The notes: generated by a model not told the origin, from the sequence alone. Counted from the first letter of the stretch, positions 42,235 through 51,114 are shown. The stretch: 64,000 nucleotides of DNA from JAEUIE01 sp046350055 (GCA_046350055.1 JAXMBC010000001.1:3472001-3536000), one strand, 5' to 3'. Made by a program: numbers and translations.

Positions 42235-43311
42235 TTATTCCCATTCAGATTCGCTGACGGCGATGCCTTCGTTCCAGGTAACAAGCTTGCGCATTACGCG
42301 GGGATCAATGGTCTGGGGGATAAAGGCCACGTGACCATCGCCGAAGACAGCGTTCACACCAGCGGTGTGCAGTGCGAAGGGTTCATCATTGGGACCGCAA
42401 TTGTTAGTAGTCCAGGGGCAACCAACCGGAGGTGCACCCAAAGGTCCGCCCACTGGTGAGCTATTCTGATTGACTACACCCTTGAGATTGCCAACTGTTG
42501 CGTTTGGCGGCCCGGAGATGCCGTTGGCGGTATCTGGTGAAGCCCAGCTGTTGAAGCGATGGTTGCCGCTAGGGGTGCTGAAAGTGGAACTGACATAACC
42601 AGCCAGCTGAGTTCGATCCACGTAGGTAGACGTGGTGAAGGGGTAAACACCCTCGTAGTTACGGGGATTGTCTTCGATCAGACAGAGGGTGTTGGCTGTG
42701 CCGTCCTGAACGGTAATCTGGCCGAGGGTAATCTTGCCGACAGCAAGGGCGCGCATCATACCATTCATTTTGGTGGCCTGATTACGGACTCCTGTGACGG
42801 GGTCGATGTCGGTCACCACGATAGGCATATAGTCGCAGCCACCCAGGCCTGCGGGGTCGGGAATGTAGAAGCCATTAGCGGGGCAACGGAATGTGGCAAT
42901 TTGTGCTTGTGCAGCGACCTGATTCTGGGGACGACGATTGTCATTCCAGGCATAGGCCAGATCAAATTGCTTGTAGACATTATCCTGCTCAATGTACGGC
43001 AGGATGTGTGTGAAGAAGGAGTGGGAGAACTGGAAGGTGCCACCCACTTCCGTGTAATCACGGAACGGCGTGTTACCGATCCCGCCGTTGCTGTCAGCCT
43101 GACCGATAGACGGAAGGCGATTGTAGTCGTTGTGGAAATTGTGGGCGGCAATCACCATCTGCCGCATCTGGCTGGCGCACTTCATCTTGTCAGCTGCGGC
43201 TCGCACTTTTTGAATGGCTGGTAGTAACAACGCCATAAGCAATGCGATGATTGCAATAACTACCAGCAGTTCAATCAGTGTGAACGCTGACCGCTTTTCA
43301 GTTCGTTGCAT
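42235..43311 (-). CDS. DUF1559 protein with type IV pilin-like N-terminus
   Basis: The 358-residue protein begins with a prepilin-type methylation/cleavage site and helix (RSAFTLIELLVVIAIIAL). The DUF1559 domain follows, with a central region of conserved aromatic and polar residues and the terminal signature FALHTAGVNAVFGDGHVAFI. DUF1559 proteins occur in large numbers in planctomycetes and are thought to be pseudopilin-like cell-surface proteins; their role is not established. GGAG is seven bases upstream of the start. It is the first gene of a pair with the lipoprotein. Confidence 0.93.
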   Translation of the reverse strand: MQRTEKRSAFTLIELLVVIAIIALLMALLLPAIQKVRAAADKMKCASQMRQMVIAAHNFHNDYNRLPSIGQADSNGGIGNTPFRDYTEVGGTFQFSHSFFTHILPYIEQDNVYKQFDLAYAWNDNRRPQNQVAAQAQIATFRCPANGFYIPDPAGLGGCDYMPIVVTDIDPVTGVRNQATKMNGMMRALAVGKITLGQITVQDGTANTLCLIEDNPRNYEGVYPFTTSTYVDRTQLAGYVSSTFSTPSGNHRFNSWASPDTANGISGPPNATVGNLKGVVNQNSSPVGGPLGAPPVGCPWTTNNCGPNDEPFALHTAGVNAVFGDGHVAFIPQTIDPRVMRKLVTWNEGIAVSESEWE

Positions 43312-43582
43312 CTGTTTCTCCAGATGAGTCTCTCTCTGCCCTGTTCAGACCATCCGAACATAGACCGAGAGTCGTTCCCTCATGATGCAACGTCATGGTA
43401 GAAAACCCGTGTGACGGACCAGTGTTAGGATGACGAATAAACGGCGAAGAACCGGTGAAGCCTGCAGAGCTGATGACAACCCCAATTGGCGGGAGGACAG
43501 GGCTCCAGGCAATAACCCAACTTGACAAAACTACCGTTTTCGACGAAATGCATAGACAGCGGATAAGGTTTCGTCGCCACGG
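43312..43582. other. divergent intergenic region (about 270 bases)
   Basis: This region lies between the DUF1559 gene (minus) and the glycosyltransferase gene (plus) and must hold both promoters. No open frame with coding character, clear hairpin or strong sigma-70 box was found. Confidence 0.5.
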
Positions 43583-44434
43583 ATGGTGATGAGGCAATGT
43601 CCGGTTTCTGTCGCCAGGTTATTCGTGAACAGCCTCATCATACCCAGTTACAACCCAGGAACAGGCTTGCGCCAGACCTGGCATGCTGTCAGCCAGTTCA
43701 TCACCCGGGAGCGTGAATCCTGGGAAGTGCTCTTTGTCTGCGATGGGAGCCGCGATGGCTCCGTCGAGCAGCTGCATCGCTGGTGCGAGGAAGATCGTGC
43801 TGACTGGTGCAAGGTGCTGAGCTATGCTCCCAACCAGGGGAAGGGGCATGCCGTCAAAGCCGGGTTGCTGGCTGCCAGCGGGGAAGTGCGTGTCTTTACC
43901 GATGTTGATCTCGCATACTCGTTTGAAGAACTGCAGTCTGTCGTTGCTGCAGTGCGACAGGGGGCTCCTGTAGCCATCGCGTCGCGGGAACATCCTGAGA
44001 GTTTTGCCTTGCTGCCGATGTCGATGGTGCATCATGTCAGCCTTCGCCGGGTGCAGAGCCATGTCTTCCGGGGAATAGCCCGGATGATTGTTGGACTGCC
44101 TCATGCTGACACCCAGGCCGGTCTCAAGGCCTTCTCAGCCCAGGCTGTGGAGCAGGTGATGCCCCTTGTGGCCTGCAAAGGATTTGGGTTCGACTGCGAA
44201 GTGCTGCTCGCCTGCAAGCGGCTGGGCCTGGATGTGCGTGAGACACCTGTTACGGTGCGTTATCAGACAGCTGCCAGCACTACCTCATGGAAAACATCGT
44301 TTCAGATGATCAAACAAATCTGGCAGATTCGTGGCCGATGGAAACGCGGAACGCCCGCCGCGGTGCCCTTGCCCGTGGAACTGCAGTGTTATCAATGGAC
44401 AAAAACTGAGCGACCTCTCGCCAAGGCTGCATAA
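43583..44434 (+). CDS. family 2 glycosyltransferase (dolichyl-phosphate sugar synthase-like)
   Basis: The 283-residue protein has the GT-A pattern of DPM1/DPG synthases: SLIIPSYNPG at the start, VFTDVDLAYSFEELQ with the metal-binding D-x-D, and QAGLKAFSAQAVEQVMP. No membrane helices follow, so it is soluble or peripheral. The start is uncertain: the ATG at 43583 is used, but GTG at 43625 would start right at the conserved domain. The deacetylase gene begins 12 bases downstream, suggesting the pair acts on a lipid-linked or hopanoid glycan. Confidence 0.88.
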   Translation: MVMRQCPVSVARLFVNSLIIPSYNPGTGLRQTWHAVSQFITRERESWEVLFVCDGSRDGSVEQLHRWCEEDRADWCKVLSYAPNQGKGHAVKAGLLAASGEVRVFTDVDLAYSFEELQSVVAAVRQGAPVAIASREHPESFALLPMSMVHHVSLRRVQSHVFRGIARMIVGLPHADTQAGLKAFSAQAVEQVMPLVACKGFGFDCEVLLACKRLGLDVRETPVTVRYQTAASTTSWKTSFQMIKQIWQIRGRWKRGTPAAVPLPVELQCYQWTKTERPLAKAA

Positions 44435-44446
44435 CTGAGGTTCACC

Positions 44447-45346
44447 ATGACGCCACGACGGCTCCTTGTTACCGCAGATGACTTCGGCATCGGTCCAGCC
44501 ACATCTCGTGGCATCCTCGAACTCGGTTCGCTCGGTGTTGTCACATCCACGGTCATGCTTGTTAATTCGCCCTATGCGGAAGAAGCCGTAAAGCAGTGGC
44601 ATGCATGCAACTCCACGCTGGAAGTCGGCTGGCATCCCTGCCTGACGCTCGACAAACCGGTACTGCCTGCCGAAGCTGTGCCTTCGCTGGTGAATGACGA
44701 AGGCAAATTCTGGAGTCTGGGACAGTTTCTCTTCCGGCTGATGCGAGGAAGCATTAACGAACAGCACCTCTTTGCTGAATTGCGTGCACAGTACCTGCGC
44801 TTCATGGACCTGATGGGCAGGCCACCTGTGAACATCAACGGCCATCATCATGTGCATATTTTCGGTCCGGTCTGGCGCGCTCTCCATGCGGTTATCCAGC
44901 ATCAGCAGCCACGCCCTTACGTTCGCCGGGTGCAGGAACCGTGGCACACACTACGGAAAGTGCCTGGGATTCGCCTCAAACGCCTGCTCCTATCCCATTG
45001 GGGAGCCAAGGCTGCCAGACTGCAACAGAATGCAGGCTATCCTGGAGCGGATTGGCTCGTGGGTATTACTGATCCGCCGTATGTGGAAGCGGCTGACTTC
45101 TTCCCACGCTGGGTAAAGGCCGCTCCTGGAGACGTCGTGGAACTCTGCTGCCATCCGGGGCATGATGATGTCACGCTGTTGGGGCGTGATGCGACGCCAA
45201 CCAATGGGCAACGAGATCGCCGGGTGCACGAATGGTATCGCCTGCAAGGGGCGAACTTCTGGGATGCGACCGTGCAGGCGGGAATGGAGCTGTCGCCAGC
45301 CCAATCGCTGTTGCGGGGCGTTGCAGGATTACGACGGGCCGCATAA
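44447..45346 (+). CDS. ChbG/HpnK (YdjC-like) deacetylase
   Basis: The 299-residue protein has the YdjC-family metal-site motifs: TADDFGIGP (Asp-Asp), VGWHPCLT (His) and NGHHHVHIFGPVW (His). A conserved C-terminal ELCCHPGHDD follows. It removes acetyl groups from N-acetylated sugars, as ChbG does on chitooligosaccharides or HpnK on hopanoid glycolipids. The neighbouring GT2 gene (12-base gap) fits the HpnK-type context, but no hopanoid genes are in the window. Confidence 0.88.
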   Translation: MTPRRLLVTADDFGIGPATSRGILELGSLGVVTSTVMLVNSPYAEEAVKQWHACNSTLEVGWHPCLTLDKPVLPAEAVPSLVNDEGKFWSLGQFLFRLMRGSINEQHLFAELRAQYLRFMDLMGRPPVNINGHHHVHIFGPVWRALHAVIQHQQPRPYVRRVQEPWHTLRKVPGIRLKRLLLSHWGAKAARLQQNAGYPGADWLVGITDPPYVEAADFFPRWVKAAPGDVVELCCHPGHDDVTLLGRDATPTNGQRDRRVHEWYRLQGANFWDATVQAGMELSPAQSLLRGVAGLRRAA

Positions 45347-45369
45347 ATGCGTCTGACCAGGTGACAACA

Positions 45370-46017
45370 CTAGCCTTCGCCTGGGGCTTCTTCCTGAGCC
45401 AGGCCGGGGAAAACGTCGGCAGGTAAGCCTGCTTCTTGAACCTTTTCCATGATTTTGCGGACAGCTGCGAAGCGTATATTGGCTACCTGTTGGTCTTTGA
45501 TGTCGAGTTGGTCTGCAACATCTTTGTTGCTCCAGCCCGCGACAAAGAGAAGTTCCAGCACTTTTATTCTCAAGTAGTCGCCTTGCTGTTGCCATGCTTC
45601 GATCATCTCAGCAAGGGCAGTAGTCAGCGCACCTTCTTCAAGAATGACGCGTTCTCGACTGCGGGCCATGCTCGATACCCGCGGACGATGGTCCATCTTG
45701 CCTTCAAAAAACTCCTGTCCATCGGGAATGTGCTGCAGTGGATGGCGGCCAAGCTTCCGCAGGTAATCGGTCAGCTTGTGGGCTGCGATGGTGAAGAGAT
45801 AGGTCTGCAGGTCCCGTTCTTGATCGTAATTGGGCAAACTGTTGAGAAAGCCGACGAACGTCTCCTGCACAATGTCTTCAGCTTGTGATCGGTCGGACAA
45901 GCGACGACGGGCAAAGGCGAGAAGTCTGCCTTCATAGCGTTCAATGAGCCGTTGCCAGGCATCCGGATCGCCTTTGCGAATCTCAGCTACCAGGAGTTTG
46001 TCGCTATCGGAAGCCAT
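45370..46017 (-). CDS. ECF-type RNA polymerase sigma factor
   Basis: The protein has 215 residues from the ATG at 46017. Region 2 is visible as SQAEDIVQETFVGFLNSLPNY and region 4 as WSNKDVADQLDIKDQQVANIRFAAVRKI. An unusually long linker separates them (about residues 95-150). There is no adjacent anti-sigma gene. The leader directly upstream of the start contains inverted heptamer repeats (46025-46143), so its expression may depend on that structure. Confidence 0.88.
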   Translation of the reverse strand: MASDSDKLLVAEIRKGDPDAWQRLIERYEGRLLAFARRRLSDRSQAEDIVQETFVGFLNSLPNYDQERDLQTYLFTIAAHKLTDYLRKLGRHPLQHIPDGQEFFEGKMDHRPRVSSMARSRERVILEEGALTTALAEMIEAWQQQGDYLRIKVLELLFVAGWSNKDVADQLDIKDQQVANIRFAAVRKIMEKVQEAGLPADVFPGLAQEEAPGEG

Positions 46018-46024
46018 TTTCTTG

Positions 46025-46052
46025 AGTCCTAAGTGCTGAGTGCTGAGTCCTA
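46025..46052 (+). repeat. heptamer repeat array (AGTSCTR type), first arm
   Basis: Four contiguous 7-mers: AGTCCTA, AGTGCTG, AGTGCTG, AGTCCTA. It starts eight bases from the start codon of the sigma-factor gene and lies in its leader. Confidence 0.8.
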
Positions 46053-46108
46053 TGTAGGATGCGGCATGTGCTGGCTGCCCACTGCAGTCCATAATGGCTT
46101 CATCGTTT

Positions 46109-46143
46109 CTTGACTTAGCACTTAGGACTTAGCACTCAGCACT
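46109..46143 (-). repeat. heptamer repeat array (AGTSCTR type), second arm
   Basis: On the minus strand: AGTGCTG, AGTGCTA, AGTCCTA, AGTGCTA, then a partial AGTCAAG. It is the inverted partner of 46025-46052, with 56 bases between them. Confidence 0.8.
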
Positions 46144-46360
46144 ATTCAATTAATGTAGCGGATGCTTCGCGGAAATGCAGCAGAAAGCACTGGCGGAGTT
46201 GTCCGGTGGGAGGGGCGGTAGCGACCTTGCGGAAGGGGACAGGGGGCATCGTGGTTGTCATGCAGGAAAGCAGGTTGCTTTCCGTGTGAAGCCAGTACGA
46301 AGTGCCGATGAAAGGTGTGCAACAGGACAGACAGCAAGATACTGGTGGCTCCCCCAAGGC
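46144..46360. other. intergenic region with no recognised gene
   Basis: This is part of a 490-base gap between the sigma factor and MFS genes. A possible 39-codon minus-strand frame ends at 46142, but it lacks a ribosome-binding site and similarity that I recognise. A 71-codon TTG-started extension of it reaches 46357. Neither is called as a gene. Confidence 0.4.
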
Positions 46361-46361
46361 A

Positions 46362-46473
46362 GGAGCGGAGGTTAGTTCCCCCTCTGACCTCCGCTCCCGA
46401 TGCCAGCAGTCTTTCCCCCGAGACTGCCTCCTTGTTCCGCGAACCAGCCGGCTATGTGCGTAGCCGGCTGGTT
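46362..46473. ncRNA. cluster of three hairpins, possible structured RNA
   Basis: Hairpin 1 is 46362-46397 (11-bp stem GGAGCGGAGGT/ACCTCCGCTCC, 14-base loop). Hairpin 2 is 46406-46427 (7-bp GCAGTCT/AGACTGC, 8-base loop). Hairpin 3 is 46442-46473 (perfect 13-bp stem, 6-base loop). The loops of 1 and 2 share TTCCCCC (plus) or GGGGGAA (minus). Direction and function are unknown; hairpin 3 may end the MFS transcript from the right. Confidence 0.45.
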
Positions 46474-46510
46474 TCGTTTGTACGCTTTTGTGGCGTGGAC
46501 TTGCTATTCA

Positions 46511-47881
46511 TCAAGTCGTCTTCTCGTCATCCAGCTGATGCGGAGCGTTGGCGGTATCCCGTTCCAGGTGTCGCGCTCCCAGGCACCAGATGATCCCGCT
46601 CAGCAGGATCATGACGGAGACGACAACAAACCCGCGGCTCAGGCCTTCATCTGACCCAGCCACTTTGCCAATCACCCAGGGTGAAATGACATCACCAAGA
46701 CTGTGAATCATGAGGATGCAGATAGCCACAGCCATCTGCCGCATGGACGGGTGAATCACATTGGCCAGAATGGTATTCGTTGGTCCCGTATTAGCAAACA
46801 CAAAGAACACCGTGAGGAATAGCGATCCCCAACCGACGATAGTCAGTGGCGAATTGAGGAAGAGAAGGAAACATCCGAACGCGGCAAACATGGTAACCCC
46901 GGACACAAGGAAGTAGGAGCCGGAGAAACGTGACCGGAGAGCGTCCGCTGCCCAGCCCCCGGCAAGAGTCGAAAGTAACGCCCCAACGACTACGATCATT
47001 CCGAAGCCATCGTTCGCCTGTTTGAGAGCATCCTTTCTGGCCTGCTCCGGGGCCTTGGCAAGCCTTTCCTTCAGCTCAGGATCTTCCTGTAACTGTCGAT
47101 GACTGACATACGTAGGCATCCAGGTGGTGATGCCACCGACAGCGAAGGTCATGGCGGTCATGCCCAGACAGCAGTAAAGGAACGACTTGTTCGTGATGAT
47201 TTTCCAATAGTTCTTCCAACGAGGAGCCTGGGACGGCTTGTAATCAGCCCCTTCTGCCCCACCACGTTTTGGTTCACGCATGAAGAAACAGAAACAGGCA
47301 AGCAGGAGGCCAGGGGGCACCATGCAATAAAAGGCCCACCGCCAGTCGAGGCCGGGGACGGCCTGCATTTTGCCGCCGTAGATGAAGCCGAGTGCAGAGC
47401 CGACAGGTATAGCGATGTAGAAGATGGTGATGGCTTTGCCACGATATTTGAGCGGAAACAAGTCGGCCAGAATTGCAGGAGCTGCTGGGGCATATGCTGC
47501 TTCGCCCACACCGACCAGGCAACGGAAGAAAAGCATGGACCAGAAGCTGCTGCACATGCCGCTCATGCCGGTAGCCACGCTCCAGATGACAAGGCCGGCT
47601 CCTACAAGCTTCCAACGTGAATACCGGTCACTCAGCCAGCCGAAATAGGGTGCGGCAATCATATAGGCCACCATGAAGATGCCTTGCAATATCCCCATGT
47701 CTGCCAACTGCTCACCTTCGGTCAAACCGGGCAGCAGATCATGTCTCGCCTGAGGAGCGACTGCAGCCAGTAGATAGCGATCAACATAGTTCACCATGTT
47801 GATGATGAACAACAGTGCCAGTGCGGCATAGGCGCCCGGGAGAGGTTTGCTGGGTGCTTCCACGGCGGGGCTGCTGGACAT
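46511..47881 (-). CDS. MFS transporter, Spinster-like
   Basis: The 456-residue protein has about 12 hydrophobic segments. The first helix carries INMVNYVDRYLLAAV, characteristic of Spns/Spinster-type transporters. The A-loop motif G-W-L-S-D-R-Y-S-R follows, with GVGEAAYAPAAPAILADLFP in helix 4-5. Spinster homologues move lipids or sugars in other organisms; the bacterial substrate is unknown. It lies about 73 bases downstream of the double-kinase gene on the same strand. Confidence 0.88.
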   Translation of the reverse strand: MSSSPAVEAPSKPLPGAYAALALLFIINMVNYVDRYLLAAVAPQARHDLLPGLTEGEQLADMGILQGIFMVAYMIAAPYFGWLSDRYSRWKLVGAGLVIWSVATGMSGMCSSFWSMLFFRCLVGVGEAAYAPAAPAILADLFPLKYRGKAITIFYIAIPVGSALGFIYGGKMQAVPGLDWRWAFYCMVPPGLLLACFCFFMREPKRGGAEGADYKPSQAPRWKNYWKIITNKSFLYCCLGMTAMTFAVGGITTWMPTYVSHRQLQEDPELKERLAKAPEQARKDALKQANDGFGMIVVVGALLSTLAGGWAADALRSRFSGSYFLVSGVTMFAAFGCFLLFLNSPLTIVGWGSLFLTVFFVFANTGPTNTILANVIHPSMRQMAVAICILMIHSLGDVISPWVIGKVAGSDEGLSRGFVVVSVMILLSGIIWCLGARHLERDTANAPHQLDDEKTT

Positions 47882-47954
47882 GGGAAACCTGTCGATGGAG
47901 GAAACGCTTGGTTATCAACTTTCGCAGATGGTTTGTCAAAGCTAAAGAGTTCCT

Positions 47955-49601
47955 CTAGCTCAACCTTCGTTGTCGTTTGAGGTTTTGCAGAATCTTGGCC
48001 TGCATGTACCTGGCTATCTGCTTCCAGTAGTGACGCCATCGAGGCTGTTCATCCTGAGAAAGATACCAAAGCAGAAAACGCAGTAGGTCCGTGCGGCTGG
48101 CTTGCATGGTGGTGATCGCACTAATCGCCAGTCGTGCCAGATCTTTGCAACGACGCTGGTGTGTCAGCCACCAGGAATGGGTCACACCTCGGAAATCAAT
48201 CAGATAGATCTGGCTTGCTTCACCCCGAGGCTGCACAAGTATATTGAGTGCCTTCAGATCGCGGTGTGACATGCGATAGCGATGTAGCTGGGCAATGAGT
48301 CTGGCCAACTGCTCAGAAACTTGTCGCCGGGCAGTATTGCTGGCCTGCAGCCAATAGGCACCCAGATCCTGCGTGTTATCCAGGTATTCCATGAAGAAGT
48401 AGCTGTGCAGCAGTTGTCCATGACGGCGTTGTTCGACCACAGCAAGTGGTTTGGAAATAGGGATATGTGCTGTCTGCAGCCGGTACGCCATGCGGTAACA
48501 GTGCAGGGCTGGCGATCTGCGCCAGCGGCCGATAATCCTGTCCAGCGCATGGCGAGCCGCGAATTGCTTGATCACGATCGCTTCGTGTTCTGCCTGCAAC
48601 TTCACAACCCGTCCATGCCGCGAGGCTTTGAATACCTCTCCAGCAGGACTGGCCATCCATTCTTCTGGATCGAAAAGGAAGCGGGAGAGCCAATTGGCAG
48701 GAACCTGGCGGCTGGCCCAGGCGTTGCAGCGACGTACGCGCAGTTCATAAAAGTCGCGATTGGCTTTGGTGTTCCGCTTGGCACGCTGGTTCCACTGTGC
48801 GTAGAGTTGTCGTTCCAGATGCTTTTGTAATTCCATCAGGAAGGATCGCTCTTCGTCGCGATGGAAGTGATACCCACTCGTTCGTCGGAAGATGGCCCAG
48901 GCTTGCAAACGCTGCCGCGGCGAAAGGTAGTGCCAGAAACTATGGGAAATCAGGGCCAGCGTATTACGCAGTGCTTTGCGATCACATGGTGGTTGCGTTT
49001 GCACCGCATAGGGATCGATCAGGTACCATTCCCTCGTTCCCTCGGCTGTTGAATGGATGAGAATATTGCCAGCGTGCAGATCGTCATGGCTGATACCGTT
49101 TTGCAACATACGGGCGAGGAACTGAGAGACTTCCGCGATGAGTTGCCGGGATTGATGTTGATCGTCACGTTGTTGCCAGCGATGCCAGTGTGATTCGACA
49201 TACTCCAGCAGTGACTGCGACTCGGGTATCTCCTCGGTGATGATGTAGCTGCCCTGTTCCGGATGCTGCCCCACCGCAACCGGGGTGGTTGTCGGAACCG
49301 AGCGTTCATTGAGCTGGATGGTGCGTTGCCATTCGGTGAGTGCTTTGGCTTGACGCACCCACTGTTTGGCACGAGCCTTGAGGTTATTGACAGGGTAATG
49401 CTTGATGTAGACGGGCCGCTCGGGCAGCCCGACGCGATACACTGTTCTGCTTTCAGATTGCTTGACGATTTCAATCTTGCCTTCGTCTGACCATTGCTTG
49501 AGTCGTAGTCCACCGTCATCAAGAAGCTGTTGGCTCCATGAAGGATCGACCCACCATCGCTGGGGGCCGCAGTCCACTTGTGTCCAGGGCTGAGTATTCA
49601 T
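47955..49601 (-). CDS. protein with two tandem lipopolysaccharide-kinase-type (Kdo kinase/InaA-like) domains
   Basis: The protein has 548 residues from the ATG at 49601, which overlaps the stop of the glycosyltransferase gene as ATGA. Two kinase-like cores are visible: the first has ISHDDLHAGNIL followed by YLIDPYA, and the second has MSHRDLKALNIL followed by YLIDFRG. Each keeps the H-x-D-x-x-x-x-N catalytic loop and the metal Asp. The N-lobe lysines may be K-H-Y (VYIKHYP) and V-I-K-Q-F. It probably phosphorylates a surface glycolipid sugar. The glycosyltransferase neighbour supports cell-surface glycan work. Confidence 0.8.
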   Translation of the reverse strand: MNTQPWTQVDCGPQRWWVDPSWSQQLLDDGGLRLKQWSDEGKIEIVKQSESRTVYRVGLPERPVYIKHYPVNNLKARAKQWVRQAKALTEWQRTIQLNERSVPTTTPVAVGQHPEQGSYIITEEIPESQSLLEYVESHWHRWQQRDDQHQSRQLIAEVSQFLARMLQNGISHDDLHAGNILIHSTAEGTREWYLIDPYAVQTQPPCDRKALRNTLALISHSFWHYLSPRQRLQAWAIFRRTSGYHFHRDEERSFLMELQKHLERQLYAQWNQRAKRNTKANRDFYELRVRRCNAWASRQVPANWLSRFLFDPEEWMASPAGEVFKASRHGRVVKLQAEHEAIVIKQFAARHALDRIIGRWRRSPALHCYRMAYRLQTAHIPISKPLAVVEQRRHGQLLHSYFFMEYLDNTQDLGAYWLQASNTARRQVSEQLARLIAQLHRYRMSHRDLKALNILVQPRGEASQIYLIDFRGVTHSWWLTHQRRCKDLARLAISAITTMQASRTDLLRFLLWYLSQDEQPRWRHYWKQIARYMQAKILQNLKRQRRLS

Positions 49602-50611
49602 GCGGCCTTGCTCGATGAGGAGGCATCTAATTGTAAAGCGTGTTTCCACCGCTGAACTAACGCGGAAGTGCTGTAATGATCTTCGACTTGTAGTCGACCC
49701 TGATGCCCCAGTTGCTGTCGTAGCTGAGGATCGTTCATCAGTCGACCGACGACAACGATCCATTCACTGAGAGTTTTAGCCCAGAATCCATGGATTTCCG
49801 GCTGCACCATGTGACGATTGACGCCGACCGGACTGGTGACGACCGGCAGCCCAGCGGCCTGGTACTGTAATACTTTCAGGCCACACTTGCCCTGGCTCCA
49901 TGCGTCGTCGGGTAGGTAGGCCAGGCCGATGTCGCATTGGGCCAGGTGGGCAGTTTCAATGGCAGTTGACCAGGGCACGGGTACGACCTTGATTCCCGTC
50001 CATTTGGGGAAGCGATCGCAAATTACATGTAGTTCCAAACCCGGCAGTGCCTGGCCGAGCTTGTTCCATAACTCAGCCTGCTGTTCCAGAGTCCTCAGTG
50101 TGCTGGAAGATCCAATCCAAACTAGGCGGACACCAGGTCCTCGGCGTGTGTGATGGGCCTGCAGGTAGCGGTCGGTATCAACGCAAGTGGGCATCTCGAC
50201 AATCTTGGAGGCTGAGGTGTACTGGCTGGCACACTCAGCAAGATAGCTATTTCCAGCGAAGACCTGGTCAGCTGCCTGCACCATCGCCTTGAAGCGAGCA
50301 AGACGACGAGGCGCGTGGGCTGTGCTGTGATGCGAGTTCTTCTGAAAAAAGGCATCGTCGAAGTCGAAAACAAGATGCCGCGAAGCGCGGCGAAGCAGCG
50401 GCAACTCCCACGGCGAAAGAAGTCGACGCTGAACAATGACTACATGAGCATGGCGGAGTTCCCGGTAGAGTGCCAGCCGGCCCCAGGGAGTGCGGGGCAT
50501 CTGTTGCACGCTGAACCAGTGGCCCAGGGAACGCAGTGCTTCACGTACCGGTTCTATGCGGTATCGCAAGCAGACATGGTGGGCTTCTTTGCCCAGAGTG
50601 ATGATATTCAT
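49598..50611 (-). CDS. glycosyltransferase, GT4-like (GT-B fold)
   Basis: The 337-residue protein has a GT-B fold. The C-terminal half has VWIGSSSTLRTLE and LAQCDIGLAYLPDDAWSQGKCGLKVLQYQAAGLPVV, split as the donor-binding loop and the KxxxY/AxGxPVV segment of GT4 enzymes. The common E-x7-E motif is altered (K-x-x-x-Y-x-A). No membrane segment is seen. It is translationally coupled to the double-kinase gene and follows smpB by 23 bases. The donor and acceptor are unknown. Confidence 0.82.
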   Translation of the reverse strand: MNIITLGKEAHHVCLRYRIEPVREALRSLGHWFSVQQMPRTPWGRLALYRELRHAHVVIVQRRLLSPWELPLLRRASRHLVFDFDDAFFQKNSHHSTAHAPRRLARFKAMVQAADQVFAGNSYLAECASQYTSASKIVEMPTCVDTDRYLQAHHTRRGPGVRLVWIGSSSTLRTLEQQAELWNKLGQALPGLELHVICDRFPKWTGIKVVPVPWSTAIETAHLAQCDIGLAYLPDDAWSQGKCGLKVLQYQAAGLPVVTSPVGVNRHMVQPEIHGFWAKTLSEWIVVVGRLMNDPQLRQQLGHQGRLQVEDHYSTSALVQRWKHALQLDASSSSKAA

Positions 50612-50634
50612 GGGTCGCTTCCGTGCGGCCTGGG

Positions 50635-51114
50635 TTATCGTCGTCGTGCCAGCGCTCGCTGGATATCACGCTTGGCATCAGCTTTTTTCAGGGCTTCTCG
50701 CTTGTCATGCGTCTGTTTGCCACGCCCTACCGCGAGCTCCACTTTGACTTTGCCATCCTTGAAGTAGAGCTGCAGGGGAACAAGGGTAAAGCCCTTCTGG
50801 GTGGATTTCTCGCCCAGACGCAGCACTTCGCGACGGTGAAGCAGCAGCTTGCGCGGCCGCTTGGGTTTATGGTTGTTGTGAGTGCCCTGGGCATACTCGG
50901 GAATTTCGCAGCCCATCAGCCACAGGGCACCGCCATCCAGGCGGGCATAGGCATCTTCGAGCATGGCTTTACCGGTGCGCAGGCTTTTCACTTCAGTGCC
51001 GGTGAGTACGAGACCGGCTTCCACCTTGTCGGTGAGTTCGTACTCGTGGGTGGCACGTCGGTTTCTGCAGATGTTTTTGATATTTGACGCAGGGGCGTCG
51101 GCCTTGCCTGCCAT
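50635..51114 (-). CDS. smpB: SsrA-binding protein SmpB
   Basis: The protein has 159 residues from the ATG at 51114, which has GGGAG at good spacing; an ATG at 51135 is an alternative. The family signatures are clear: NRRATHEYEL, GTEVKSLRTGKAMLEDAYA, LLLHRREVLRL and the basic C-terminal tail with GKQTHDKRE. SmpB binds tmRNA and enables trans-translation to rescue stalled ribosomes. No tmRNA gene was found in this window. Confidence 0.96.
   Translation of the reverse strand: MAGKADAPASNIKNICRNRRATHEYELTDKVEAGLVLTGTEVKSLRTGKAMLEDAYARLDGGALWLMGCEIPEYAQGTHNNHKPKRPRKLLLHRREVLRLGEKSTQKGFTLVPLQLYFKDGKVKVELAVGRGKQTHDKREALKKADAKRDIQRALARRR

Noticed and set aside
46142..46357. 71-codon minus-strand frame in the gap between the sigma factor and MFS genes
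   Set aside because: It has only a TTG start with no ribosome-binding site, overlaps the heptamer array at its end, and the translation is rich in Cys/Pro/Ser without recognisable domains.
46144..46473. Possible RNase P RNA, tmRNA or SRP RNA in the 46-kb gap
   Set aside because: None of the conserved cores (the P4 helix of RNase P, the tmRNA acceptor/T-arm, the SRP GGAAGCAGC core) could be found on either strand.
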